NCBI GenBank assembly: GCA_034620365.1
Contig: JAQGEQ010000061.1
Location: forward strand, 1 to 64,000
DNA from: Pegea sp. RAD2-039
Lineage: Eukaryota; Chordata; Thaliacea; Salpida; Salpidae
Length of the DNA stretch: 64,000 nucleotides
Reading direction: 5' to 3'
Shown: one piece after another, positions 13,975 through 27,059 of the stretch
Position numbering within the stretch: the first letter of the stretch is position 1
How the letters are laid out: every line of letters starts with the position of its first letter
Position numbers and translations under genes: made by a program
The notes under the pieces: model-generated
What the model was told of the DNA's origin: nothing
The model's database searches: none
The model's input: the letters and a program-made list of their open reading frames with translations, nothing else

Positions 13975-15480
13975 TAATAGTTAACTCACAGAAAAAAAAC
14001 ATGTGTATGGTAGAGCGTTTTGATCTGAGCCGCATTGTGACTCGGGATATATTCTTTCAGTCAATATTTGCAGGCGAGGAATTAACACACAAGTAAATGC
14101 TTTGCTTATGATATTAATCAAATATATTTCTCTGTAATTATTATAATCGTTCGTAGCACCTTTGATTTTGCAGAATTTTTTGATTTTTGTATCCGGATGT
14201 CTTCTGGGACCTCTTCTTCTCTCAAACAGTTGATTAAAATATCGTGAAGAAGTGACAGAAGGTAATTTTTCCATTGTTTCAGTTGGACAGGTAGTTACCA
14301 GGTGATTTTTCAGAACCCATTGCTGAAATGGTTTTCATGAACTTGTCTCTTGTTGGTTTGCAATCTAGATCGTGTATGATTGGTAAACATGCCATTTAGC
14401 CCAGTGCGGTGTTCGTCACAATGCTTTGTTAGGAGTAGAGAAGCGAAAAACGTTCAAAATCTCTATTGTTTACCTCTGTTGTAGTAGATTGCAACCAACA
14501 AAGTTGAGAATTGTACAACTTTTTCTGGAAGGCGCATGGCGATGGTGTCGAAACGCGGTTTACGTGAGGTTTGTGTTTTTGAATTGTACTTTATCTTACT
14601 AGAAATACGCAATTTGCAACATACTATAGAGTGCTTGCCTTTGCAATCAGTTCTATGGTACGATTTTGTCAATATCATATTTCCTAGAAGACTACGTCTT
14701 GATAAAATGAGGTCTAGCTGGTACCAATGATTAGAGCGCGGGGTCTTCAGAAAACTTCCTGTTGAGGTTTGGTTATAAAAAATCATTTAGTAAAACAGAG
14801 ATTTTGTGAAAAACAAACCTCAAAAAGGCGTTGCCCGTTACAATTCTTCTGACCAAAACGTCCAAGACACGGAGTGGTGGCCAGCACCTACTTTTGCATT
14901 AAAGTCACCCAGAACTTTTTAGATTGTCGTGTATTTTGCCAATAACCAGATTGAGTTTCTCATAGAACATATCTTTGACGTCATCAGCAGTGTACAAGGT
15001 GCGCGTAATCGCTGACAAGGGTTGCTGTACCTTTTTTGATGACAAAGTGGAGAGCTGATATACATTCGTTACCGTCCGTATCTACGACAGCAAAGGACGA
15101 CAACATCGACTTTTAGGCGTGTAAGCTCGTTATTACCGATGTCAGTCTTTCTGGCGTCATCATTGTTGCAGATGCCGGTGGTGAAGGTATAGATGATCCA
15201 GATTTCTAGTTTAAGAATGAGTCTCTCACTCAAAAACTGTTGGTTTTTTCATACGCTAAATGGTGACGTAGTAGTGACCTCTTCAGAGCAGAAATTATGT
15301 GAATCCAGCTGTTGATCATGTAGCAGGATTCCACTGTCCACGTCAGCAAAGTATGTAGCAGAACAGAAGGGCTGATACAGCTACGCCTAGATGGCGTCTG
15401 AGGAGCTACTAGAACAACACTGAGTACAGTGACGAGCTGCCTATTCCGACGGCAAATTTAGAGATTTGCGTCTTTTAGAA
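13975..15480 (-). pseudogene. Decayed non-LTR retrotransposon (RTE/CR1-type endonuclease plus start of RT)
   Basis: On the minus strand, pieces of a LINE pol protein can be read in several frames. Near 14900 is the endonuclease block LGDFNAKVGAG. At 14463-14786 is the endonuclease C-terminus (HWYQLDLILSRR, then SYHRTDC). At 13981-14274 is the start of the RT domain (NNYREIYLINIISKAF, then YPESQCG). Stops and frame changes separate the pieces, and the element ends in the RT fingers, before any YADD box. It is therefore inactive and truncated at its 3' side. It is clearly different from the family at 1-1553. The right edge is approximate. Confidence 0.82.
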
Positions 15481-16317
15481 AAGATGGATCTTTAACCATA
15501 TAGTGGGACCTTTAAAGAGATGATAAGGTATAAAGAAGAGAAAAAATGATATTTGTAGAATATTACTTATAAAAATATTCAAAAGTTCAAATTAAAATAT
15601 TTAAGAGTTTTTACTTCCTTAGATTAATAACGTTTCCTTTTATTTATTATTTTTATTGAAATAAATAAACAAATAATGAATTTCGAAATGTGTCTTGAAA
15701 TAACAGGAAGTTATGTAATTTGAACAACATATCGAGTAATTGTGTTTTATTTGTGTTTTCTTAAAACTATTTTCTTTAAAGTATAGTTAGACATTAGTCT
15801 AAAGTTTTTTGAAAAGTGTTTTTTGGGTTTAAATGATGAGAACTAGGTTTTAAGTAACAAGTTATTTACTAAATTTATTATAACCCCTAAACTTCCTTTT
15901 TAAGTATAAATAGGTAAGTTATGAAAGTACATTGTCTAAATAAAGCACAGAATTATATTTGTCAAATAATTTCTGATGTTATTGATCTTAAACTGCAACT
16001 TTACACTAAAGGCTTAAGAAGCTTTAACACTAAAGTTTCGATTTATAGAAACGTCACATCCTTTAACGTTGACATTGAATTTTTTCTTTGAATGTTTGGA
16101 TAAACTTTATTTCTTTTTTTTTTAATATATTTATTTTAGATGAGCTTTCAACGTAATTAAAAACGCAGTTTTTATCTAGAATGCTATAAGAACTTAGTAT
16201 AATAGTTTCTTATTTAATTTTTTTATTAAATTGTTTATTACTTTTGTTGATGTATTCACATAATAATGTTTTGGCAGAAAATCTTTTTTTAGCTATGAAT
16301 AAAACACAAAGATAAAT
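15481..16317. other. Intergenic region upstream of semaphorin A
   Basis: AT-rich with no gene seen. It must contain the promoter and 5' UTR of the semaphorin starting at 16318, but I see no clear core promoter element. Confidence 0.5.
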
Positions 16318-19300
16318 ATGAAAATTTTCAAGCTGTTAATTTCAAGTTTAGTTTATGTATCGTTCATTTTGGGAGAGAAAAGTTTGTTTGATTCATAAAT
16401 TACATTTTTTAACAACTTTAATGACTAACACAGCCGTCAAAAGCATTTATAAAATATCATCTATTGTAACATTATATATCTATTTTTTTATACAAACATT
16501 TTAATAATACAATTATTTGAAGATTTTATGCTGAAATTAAAAGGAAGAAAACCTTTGTTAATATATGATGATGACATCTTTATCGGAGCAACAAATAGGT
16601 TATATATCCAAGATCCAGGTAAAAGCTACTAATGTGCTCTTATTTCAGTCAATTTAACTAAAAGTAAACAATTTTAATAACTGTCATAATTTTATTGAAT
16701 TTGTTAATTCTTATTATTAAAAACAACAGTAAAACCATTTCAAATTCATAAAACGTTTATTCTAGTCTTTTTCATCTGATAATCACTCTAACGTAATAAA
16801 TAAATAAATAAATTATCACATTAATCGTTTAACTCATTAGTATACAGTAAGACTTAGTTAAAGAAATTTCTATTTAAAACTATGAGTTTGTAATTATAAG
16901 GTGGTTAGATTAAGAGATTAAATTAAAAAAATTAAGTTAAGAAATAGTTTGATGTTATTTAAGGTATCTTGTTATATATAAGTGAGCATTAATCACAATT
17001 TATGAAATTAGGTCCTTGATTTTAAGATCCTTATATACTTAGATCTTATCTAAATAAGTCAAACTGAATAAGAAAACAATTTTATTTAAAAAAAATTATT
17101 AAAAATAATTTTTGAAAAAACAGAAAACATTTCAAAAACCAAGAAAGAAATTATTTGGGAACCTTCGTCAAGTGCACTTGATCAATGTCACAAGTTACCA
17201 ATTAAGAAGTTAAACTGCTACAACTATATCCAAACTGTCTTATCTTACAATTCAACTCATCTTTTCTTATGTGGAACAAATGCCGCTGAAACTAGAAATG
17301 CTTTTTACAATATCGAAGTAAGATTCGACAGTTTATATCACTGACTTTTTATAACTTCTAAGGGAATTTCGTATCTAACTTAAGTTATCATTTTAGTGAT
17401 AATCGTCCTTGTGATTTATATAACACAACTTAAAACCAGATCAATTTAACAAAAACTTTTGAAAACTTTCTTTGTCTGTATAAACAAGAGTTGTGTTTAG
17501 CAGTTAAATATATTAGAAACTCATATTATGTTTCAAGAAAGAAACCATTACCGTCGAAGATAGTGACTTAGGGGTTATGTGTAGTTGGAAATATTACGAT
17601 GCAGTAACTTCTCAAATTACTTCACAAAAAAATCAGACAGTCATTATTGGAACAAAGCGCTTTTTGGGATTCAAGAATGATATCAAAATCGTGAAAAAGT
17701 TAAAAAATGGAGAATTAGTTCAAACTAAAGATTCGTTTTTTGGTTAGTGTAAATTAGTTATTTCAAATCTAATTAGTCGAGTTGGTTTCATTTTATCTAT
17801 TTCAATGTAACAGGTGTTAGGCTTCTATCTTATTAAGTTTGTTGATAAAACGGTAGTGAACTTCAAACTAAAAACTTGTACTTAAGACAGATGTGCAATT
17901 TATCTAAAAATGTCTAAATAAGTATTTCTTTGAATACTTGATTGCAATTTTATAGATACCAAGTATACTTTAAACTGTTTCTATATTCAATTCAATACTT
18001 CAAGTCTAATACAGTTTCCAATGTAGTTCTAATCTAATTTATAACTTTATTTAACAAGAACTAAAGCTTCTTTAAATTAAAAAAGTCTTTTTTTAAGCCG
18101 TTTGTTTTTTAATCTTTTAAAACTTTGTTTTTATACTTGATAAAAAACTACTTTTTCAGATCAGCCTAAATTTGTTGGGTCGTTCACTGCTGTTGATATG
18201 TACAAAAATACTAAGTTTCTGAAAAATTATTTTGTATTTGATGAGAATGCAAGTGAAGAAGGTTTAACAGGACGCACAACAAGAATAGCCCAGGTTTTGT
18301 TACTTAAATCACATAAATCCAAAATTAGTAAAAATTTTCATCAAATATTTGTTGTATTTATTTGGAATAAATTTGAGTTTTTTTAATTTATGTTTGTAAT
18401 TGATAGGTATGTGCAGATGATGAAGGAAATGGCGATGAGTTGTGGACCTCTTTTCTCAAATCACGTCTCTTATGTGCCCACGGAGAGCAAGACTTGAATC
18501 TTTTTTTCAACCTCATCACAGATATAGAAGTTGTTGAAGAAGAATTTTTATTTGGAACTTTTATAACAGAGGTTATTGTTACAAAAAATAGTTCAATACA
18601 TAAATCAGTTTCCTCATAAGTTGAACTCATAAAACAAAAAAACAGAAAGTTTTTTAGATAAAATTAAAAGTTTTGTTCTTTTATTGACTTTTTTCAGAGT
18701 AAATATCAAAGAGTTTCAGCTGTTTGCTCTTTCAAAATCTCTGAAATTCAAGAGGCTTTTTCAAAGCAGAAGTTTTTAAGTCAAAATTTACAAACAGGAG
18801 ATTTTACTAAAATAACCGGGGTAAAATATTGAAAGCTTTGTATAAAATTAATATAAAGGTCAAAAATAACTATGGTTTAGCTGTTGTAATTAAATATTTG
18901 TTTACAGCCTAAACTTTCTGGTTCATGTGTTAATCTAACAACCATGAAAAACTCAATGGATTTTGTTAATTTTATCAACAATCATCCTTTGAAAGCAAAT
19001 AGCATTAAACCGTATGATAAAAAATCAATGTTTATAATGGACGAAACCATCTTTACATCAGTCAGTTTAACTATTAGCAACTAATTATGGTACAACCAGT
19101 GTCTTGATAATTATTTATAGATTTCTGCATTCAATCACACATTTGAAAATGTTACTTACAAGTTTTTCTATATCGGAACAAAATGTGGAAAGCTTATTAA
19201 ACTACTTCAGAAAACTGATGTAAGGAGATTGAGGATCAATTAAAGATTTTTAACTTAAACTTTAAACTTAGTTTTATTTGAAAGTCACTTCAACAGCTGT

Positions 19301-21088
19301 CTTTTATTTGAATCTTACCGAGAGATCTTATATCTCTAGAGATCTCTCCAGAAACTTTTTCAAATTCAAATTAGTAACGAAGCAATTGAAAGCTTGAAGA
19401 CATCATCTAACTACGAAAGCCTTTATATCACTACAAAATCATTTGTGAAACAAGTAACTTATTTATTCTATTTTTTCATTAATTTTTTTATTGAAACCTT
19501 CTTCAAAATATTTTCAACATTAACAACATCATTTGAAACTTTTAACAACAAATTTCAGGTTTCACTTTCTGGATGTTCAAATTATATCAAGAAATGTAAA
19601 TTTTGTAATAAATGCTTGATGTGTTTATTAAGTGGAGACCCAAGCTGTAAATGGAACCAAAAGTCAAAGGTCACAGAATGTTTTTCAAACTACTCTTATC
19701 TTGTTAGACGAATAATAAATTAAATAACATTAGAGTTTATAAATAATAAATTGGATAATTTTTTTGTTTATAATATAAACTATTTCCTAATTATTTTACG
19801 AATAAAATTAGTAGAATATAAACAAAACTTTTTTAATATACTTATACTTATATCTTAGGAGTGTATAAAAAATACTCAATCATCACAAACTCCCTCAGCA
19901 AATGAAGCGGAAAACATCTGTGAAAAAGTCCCAAGTGATTCCCAAGTAATCGAAGGTAAATTGAAACTAACATTTTTCTGTAGAAACTAAATTTTATCTC
20001 TTAAATGAAATCAACAACAACAATTTCATATTGTTTAAACGATAAATGAATTATTTAATAAATATTATTTCAAACATTCAGTTGTAAAAATATTTCCTAT
20101 TCTGCAATAATGTTAAAATAGAGAATAAACCTTATAATTAAATTATTATCTTCTGTCTTCTATCAATAATTTGCATATTTCTACTTTAACCAAACTTATC
20201 GACATATAGACTAGAAAATAAATATTCAATTACTTATTCTTTAACTTATTATTTTATTTCATTATTGATTTCAAATTTTATAATTTATAACATTTCTATA
20301 TATTTTTTGATATTTTTTTTTAGTAGCATCAAGGAGTTCTTCTATCATTTTAGGGGACTCTTTACTTGGTACAACAATCATCGCTAGATGGAGCAAATCT
20401 ATTAGTTCTGGAAAAATACTTTTCCTTAACGGTTTGTTTAAAGATATTTTGAGTAAAATTTGATATTAATCTTTACTTCAATGATTTCGACGTAGAAACT
20501 GGTGAACATTTTGAGAAAGATAAAAAAGGGAGACTTATTATAAACAACTTTAATAATTCTGAAGATTTTGCGATATATAATTGTGAATATTCAATTAATG
20601 ACGTCATCATTTCGCGACGTTCTTTCACAGTCACTTCAGGATATAATGGAAAAAGTAGAGTTTATTCAACAAAAATAATTTTTCTAGTTTAATTTTTTAT
20701 GGCTTTATCTGATTTATGTTAAAACTAAAAATAACTGAACTAAAAAATCATCTTCAAACTGCTATTACTTGAAAATTTAATGAAAAATCCTTGTGATAGC
20801 TATTAATGGAAGAAATGGAAACAAACCAAAAAGTGGAACGAATCATGGCTTAATCGTATATTCAGGTTAATGATTTTTCGATTTTCAATGGATATAGATT
20901 TCTAATAAAGGAGCAATTAGTACAATGCACAAAATTTAATAAGAAACTTTCTTGTTTTTCATTTAGAAACTAAATGTTTACAAACTTCTAACTTTTTTTT
21001 AGTTCTTATCACTATTTTCTGTTTTATCTGCGTGGCTTACATCATCAGACAGCATCAATTACTGCTTGTTGTACATGAGGTAGAATAA
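16318..21088 (+). CDS. Transmembrane semaphorin A (Sema-PSI-Ig-TM), short tail
   Basis: Sixteen exons: 16318-16381, 16523-16618, 17124-17317, 17538-17742, 18160-18293, 18407-18571, 18698-18820, 18908-19060, 19121-19219, 19352-19453, 19559-19669, 19859-19955, 20324-20431, 20496-20654, 20800-20865, 21003-21088; 1962 nt, 653 aa, all phases consistent. Semaphorins are guidance and adhesion ligands that bind plexins. Residues 1-20 are a signal peptide. The sema domain spans about 25-445 (FIGATNRLYIQ, NSTHLFLCGTN, YFVFDENA, WTSFLKSRLLC). A Cys-rich PSI module lies at 447-500 (CLLSGDPSCKW), an Ig-like domain at 515-600 (FAIYNCEY) and a membrane segment at about 627-642. Only about 11 cytoplasmic residues follow before TAA. 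A possible donor (GAG|GTAGAA) just before the stop could extend the message, but the next acceptor leads quickly to another stop. It is paralogous to the gene at 43502. Confidence 0.92.
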
Positions 21089-24000
21089 GTAGGTGAGTTT
21101 ATTCTTAATTGTAATAACTCCAACCTGAAAGACTTTTGTTAATTTCAGAAACAAAATTGATTTTCGATAACTCGAAAAACTTTTTATAACTCTTTTATGT
21201 TTCATTTAAAAATTAATAATCATTTGAATCTCTTTTCATATAAAAACTGTAAATTGCTACAAATGTGAATCACAAAGCAGCGGATAAAAACAAGATGGGA
21301 AGAACTATTTTCTATTTAAGCTGTTTATCGTATATATCCCAAAAAGTTAAAAGCAATCATTCCATCGTCTTATCATGATCAAGATGTTATAAAAGATATT
21401 TTCAGACCTAAAGTATAAAAAGTGACCTTAAAAAATTTGCTAAGTTCTCTTTTCAAGACTTTTTCAATTCGTCAAATTTTCATCTTTTAGTTTCTACAGC
21501 GGTTTTCTTACCGGTTCACATGTTTGTGTTTAGAAGATTTACATTTTGAAATGGTTTTGAACTATTTTCAGTTGAAGAGTTGAATAGATATTAATACAAT
21601 CACAATGGGTACGTCATTTTAAACATTTATTGTGATATTTTCTCATTATTCTATCTTTCAATGGGTTTGATAAGCTGATAGACAAAATAACTTTCTAAAA
21701 GAATAGATTTAGAAGAGGTTTTGTTTTATATCAACTTACAGAGTTTACTTGTAGCTACTTACATAACTCATGCTGATACTACAAAGTAACTAATAAGCTG
21801 TTGTAAACAAATCATAAAACTCAATTATTTTAGTTGTTTTATTTGTTATTTTATGTAAATAAACAGTAAATATAGAATTAATGAAGAAACTGTCAATAAA
21901 ATCGAAAGTTTAATTCATAGAAAAGATATAGTTTTTTTTAAACTAGTTCTTATAATTTAACTGAAATTTATAAACAAATATAAAACCGATAAATAAATAC
22001 TTGATTAGTTGCTAGTTATAATTTTCTAATTCTTAAACAAGTTTCTCTCTTTTGTAAGAAGTGGTTACTTCTCCCTGATCTAATCTCTGTCTAAATTTAT
22101 GATATAAATCTACATCAGAAAGACTTTGAAGAATTTTGATAAAATTAAAACTCTGAAATAAAATTTAAGATTCAAGATATAGAACTCAAGATACGAATTA
22201 TTTAAGTTGATTGAAATCTGCAAATATTTTGAATAAATTTTTAATCAGATGAAGAAAAACTTCAAATGTTTAGTTGGAAATTTTCAAACTTTGATTAATC
22301 ACTCAATAACAGATTACATGAGAAGATAATCGAACTACTCCATGATTTTATGTGAATGCACTCAAGTGGAACGACTTTATGTCAGCTGAGAAATTAATTA
22401 TTGACAGAAACAGTCTTCAAACAGTCTTTGAATGTTTCTGAAGAGGACATCATTAAACTTTTTCAATTTTAAATTGTTTCAAATTATCTTTTTCATTTTA
22501 TTAACCTCAAACTCATTTTTTGTGAAATAAAACCTTCAATGAAATACATTTGACCATTTTGTTACTTTTCTTAGTATTTTCATCATTCTTAATCTTAAAA
22601 CACAAATTACTCTTCACATAAAGTCAACAAAATCCTCTTATACTTAGTTGTGTCTCATTTATAAGTGATTCAATCTTCACTTTTGTAATCTTTCATCAAT
22701 TTTTTCAAATCTTTTTGAAATTTTAAACAAATGAATTTAATTTTAATAGAAAATAAAAGCAAACAAATAAATGCTACAAATAGAATCTGATGAAACGTCT
22801 CTAGAAGATTTTAAACTCACCATTAGATAATACTAAAACTGAACAAGTTGAATCATAAATAAGATTCTGATTTTAGAATCAAACAATAAAAATAGATTCT
22901 AATTTAATTGTAAAGATACTTGTGGTAAAGTTGAGATAAAAACTTCACTCAAAACTAATCTTGAAAAATCTTCATCTATCTTCAAACTCAGATCCTCACA
23001 AATCTGTTTCTTCAATATTTGAAGAAATTATTTAAAAATATTTGAAATTATCAAATTTCACTTTTTATCTACAACTGCAGTGACTGATGACGTAATCACG
23101 TGACTACCAAAGAAGCGAGAACAATTGTTAATAAAAAAGCAAAAATTAGTTGATAGAACTGATTAAGATTAAAAATATTTCAAATAAAATTGATTCTAAT
23201 TGACTGAATTTAAACACAGACTCATATATTTGATCCTTTTTCAATCATGACTTGGATTCCGGTTTGTTCGAATTTTTCAAATCTAAATTAACAAATTTTC
23301 TAAAATTTGTTTAAAATATCGACAACTTTTTCAAAGGAGATTAATTTTCTTTTTCTACTTTTCAAATAACTTGAAAATTGCTAAATATAAAGTGTCCAAA
23401 GCTCTTTTAACATTGGATTAAATTGATGCGTTCCTGGAACACCACGTGACTTTGTTTTTATGAAGACATGAGTGAGGTGCTTTTCTCCTTACCGGATGCA
23501 TCTTGTTTACTTTGCTTATAAAAATCAAATCAGTGTAAGAATAATTATTCTTTTCTCAAATATTGTCTTCAAAATTATTTACAAAATTACCTGAAAGTAA
23601 AAAATGAATTATTGATGAAAGTGAATGAATAAAAATAAATTGTTTTTCAGTAAACTGTGATTTTTAAAAGTTGGTAATTAGTAGCTTCAAATTGATAAAA
23701 CTGAAGTAAACTTTTAAATTTTCTTTTAGAATTTGAAGTTAAATGGAAGAACAACGATATCTTTTGTTGACTAAAACAGAAATTATCGTTTAAGGAAAAT
23801 AAAACTATTGATAATGTTGTCTGTAGTACTTTAACTGTCGACAAAAACTTCTGTCAATATTCAACACGAAATTATTCAGCAAATTTCATTTATTTAACAA
23901 ATAGTTTTTGATAGAGTAAAACCAGATAATAAATCATGAATGATGGTAACAACAGAAAGTTTACAGAAAGCATTTAAACATAGTTCGACCAATCAGAAGC

Positions 24001-24886
24001 AAGTTTGAAGACTTTTTATTATGGGATAATAAAATTGATAAGGATTTATCTGAGAAATAAAAATAAAAGCAGAATTACATACATGCAAATAATTATGACA
24101 AGAATCAAAACGTTTCAAAACCTATCCTGTTGTCAAACACTACTTCAATTTAGAGTTAGCAGAATTATTGTAGAGAAAAAAATAATTTCAACAACAACAA
24201 CAACCAAATTGTACAAGTACTTGTCACAGAACAAGATTTGAAGTTTTGAAATAGAGTTGTAGAAATAATTAGTTTGAAAGAATAGTTCAAACACAAGTTG
24301 CTATTTAAATAAATTCAAAATAAAAACAACATCAATTTGAAAATGGGGTACACATGTAATAATAATGAAGCTGTACTTATTTTCTGAAGTTTATGATATA
24401 AGAAGTGATGAAAAACTAAGTAGTAAGATAAAAGCACAGCTAAATTGATCAAGTTTGTTTCAAAAACTTCTTTTCAAAGAAAAAATTCTGTAAAAAGGAA
24501 ATCAATTTAGTAACTTAGTCGTGATATAATGTTACTAAAAAAAAAAATATTTTATTTATTCTATAAAAATGTTTAAACAAAAAAAGCAAACATAAAAATG
24601 TTTGGTTTGAAAACTAAGAAGTGATTTTCATAAATACTTTAATCCAATTTATTCTTTTATTATAACAAAATAAAGTTATGAGAAAAATACACTGAAACAA
24701 TTTCAACACAAGCTTAAATACAAGTTGAAGTAAGCTAGTGAAAAGATGCAAAGTCAGCAGAAAGTTCTCCTTCAAGCTCTGAACTTAATAAACTTTTGCA
24801 TTTAGACAGTTGTAAGAACTTATTCAATATTTTGTGAAAATAAAAATTACTTGAAACGTCATCATCGCACAACGAAGAATCTGATG
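21089..24886. other. Intergenic AT-rich DNA
   Basis: No gene recognised. Several small frames (23647-23844, 24005-24241) lack recognisable motifs. The ends should hold the 3' UTRs of semaphorin A and of ZNRF. Confidence 0.55.
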
Positions 24887-27059
24887 TTAGTCAGGAGGAT
24901 GTTCAGGACAAGTCTGATTCTTCTTGAACCATTCTTGGATACATCTAAAAGTTCAAACAATTAATTGAATTTTATACTTTGATTTAAATAAACAAATAAA
25001 TGTTTACATTTGAAGTAAATTACAGTTTATGGAAACCATCAAATAATATTACTTCAAAATATTGTAATTGAATGATTCAATTTTTGGTACAAACTACAAA
25101 ATATTTGTCTTTTATTTGTACTAAACATTTACTGAATGGACTTTTGTGTACACAAGTTGATAAAAGCTTACTAGAATTGAAAAATTAAGGTTTGGTAGTT
25201 CAGCTGGTTTATTTTAAAAATGATATTTGTCTAAATTCAACGGAAGAGTTTTGATTTTATGCAAATAGAAAGAAATGTGATTTAATCTTAGTAAAAGTGC
25301 ATGATTGACCATATCACATGAAAAGCATATTCTTAAACGTAAGAGAAATAGAAAAAATCAATAAAAGTTCATGTAGCGTTTTTAATGAAGTATTTTCTAC
25401 TAGCTTTCATCAAAAATCTTTTTTTTCTTTTAAATATTGATTTTAAAAATTACTTTTATTGTTTAAAACTATCAATTAATTCGTATTGAAATTAGAAATG
25501 AAAATAAACTATTTAAATTGATTTGAAAATATTAAAAAGTCTTTAAATAATAGTTTAAACTTTTGCAGCTTAATTGCTTTCAATTAGATACATTTAATGA
25601 TCTTATAATGAAGATAACTTTTCAAATCTTTATAACTTCAACTAGATTTTAATCAATATTAAGAATTAATAAACTAAAAAATAAAACAAATTTCATTTTT
25701 TGTTTAAATTAATTGCAATTATTAAACTAAATGCATTGAAAAAAAAATAAACAATTTTTATGAGAGTTGTAAAAGAAAAATTTTTTACAAAAACTTTAGT
25801 TATGAACTTTTATAAAGACATTTTAAATTTCAATTGAAACGGTTTTTTTCAGCATTTTTGAAATTTATATATTAATATTTAAAATAAGTTTTTTTATGAA
25901 ACTAATTTAAATTTAATAAACTAAAAATACCTAAAAAAAGACAACTTAAAAGTGAGTCGAAAAATAAATTTAAACTTTAATTGAAGTTGCAAAATTTTAT
26001 TAAAACTTTGACTGATTTAGAAACTAATCTAATTAGAATAAAAACTTATTTTTAACTTACGGCTTATGATAAATACAAAGACAAGGAAGTCTTGCGATAA
26101 TGTCTCCTTTTTCCATCAAATCAAGACATATAGCACATTCACCTGATTGAATTGATAGAATATCCTCTGTAAATACAATACTTCTAGTAATAATGTTTCT
26201 GATATTAAGTACTAGTCATATAGAAAAGTATTTTACTTTGTATAATGTACAATTAAAAAAGACATATTCAAAATAGTTTATGATAGATTTATCAATAACA
26301 ATAAAAATATACTTCAAAGCAATAGGTTTTAAAGTCTAAATTATTATTAGTAGATTAGTCATCTAATCAATAATAAATCAATTCAAAGTTAAGTGAAGCT
26401 TAATTATCATAGACAATATTTGAGGGAAAATATTTAGAAACAAACCATTATATGAAACTCTTGGTTTTGTAATACACATCACAAAATGTACTTCAATATC
26501 TTCAGCTGGTATCAGTTTCCTACACATCGCACATACAGCATCTAAAATAAATCAATCTAAAAGTTGAAATTTCACTAAGAATAGAAAGAAGATCAGAAAA
26601 TTTCTTTTTAATAAAACTGAATCAGATAATCAAAAATTTAGGTGAAAAAATTGCAGAATATTTCTTTAAAAATAGATCTTTTGTACCTCTCTTATAAAAA
26701 TATTGGGGTAAAGATTGTGTGATGTTGGGTTGTGATCTACGTTGTAACCAACTTAACATTCGAGATGATCTGCTTTCTTCAGAAGAGCTAGACGTGTCCG
26801 GAAGAGTTTCTTGATTAGCAGTTTCAGATCTGTGTGAGGGAATATGTAGAGCTTCACTTTCCATACTTGAATGGGCCCTTTCGAGTCTTTGGGATAAACC
26901 AGGACCAGAAGTTGTTCTTCTTCTGTTTCTCATATTTTGTGCTGATCCAGCTTCATTTCTACTTCTAGTTGATGAAACACCACTTGAAGATCTAGAATAA
27001 CTAAACGGAACATTTATTGAGCCAGTGGAAGGGTTTTGAACACTTTGCTTTCCACCCAT
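24887..27059 (-). CDS. ZNRF: ZNRF1/2-type E3 ubiquitin ligase
   Basis: Four exons: 27059-26687, 26541-26446, 26166-26061, 24944-24887; 633 nt, 210 aa. ZNRF proteins are membrane-attached E3 ligases of endosomes, lysosomes and the plasma membrane. The protein starts MGGKQS, matching the N-myristoylation start of the family (Gly2). Residues 10-120 are Ser/Arg-rich and probably disordered. Exon 2 carries the zinc-finger half (CAMC ... HFVMC, then ITKPRVSYN). Exons 3 and 4 carry the RING: GECAICL, CLCIYHKPCIQEW, CPEHPPD at the very end, as in vertebrate ZNRF1 and ZNRF2. The last intron is long (about 1.1 kb) compared with the other two. The nearest neighbour to the right, PCYT2, is divergently transcribed 2.7 kb away. 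I cannot assign ZNRF1 versus ZNRF2. Confidence 0.94.

Noticed and set aside
24005..24241. Plus-strand frame of 78 codons
   Set aside because: Compositionally ordinary AT-rich DNA, with a poly-Thr stretch from ACA repeats and no homology that I recognise.
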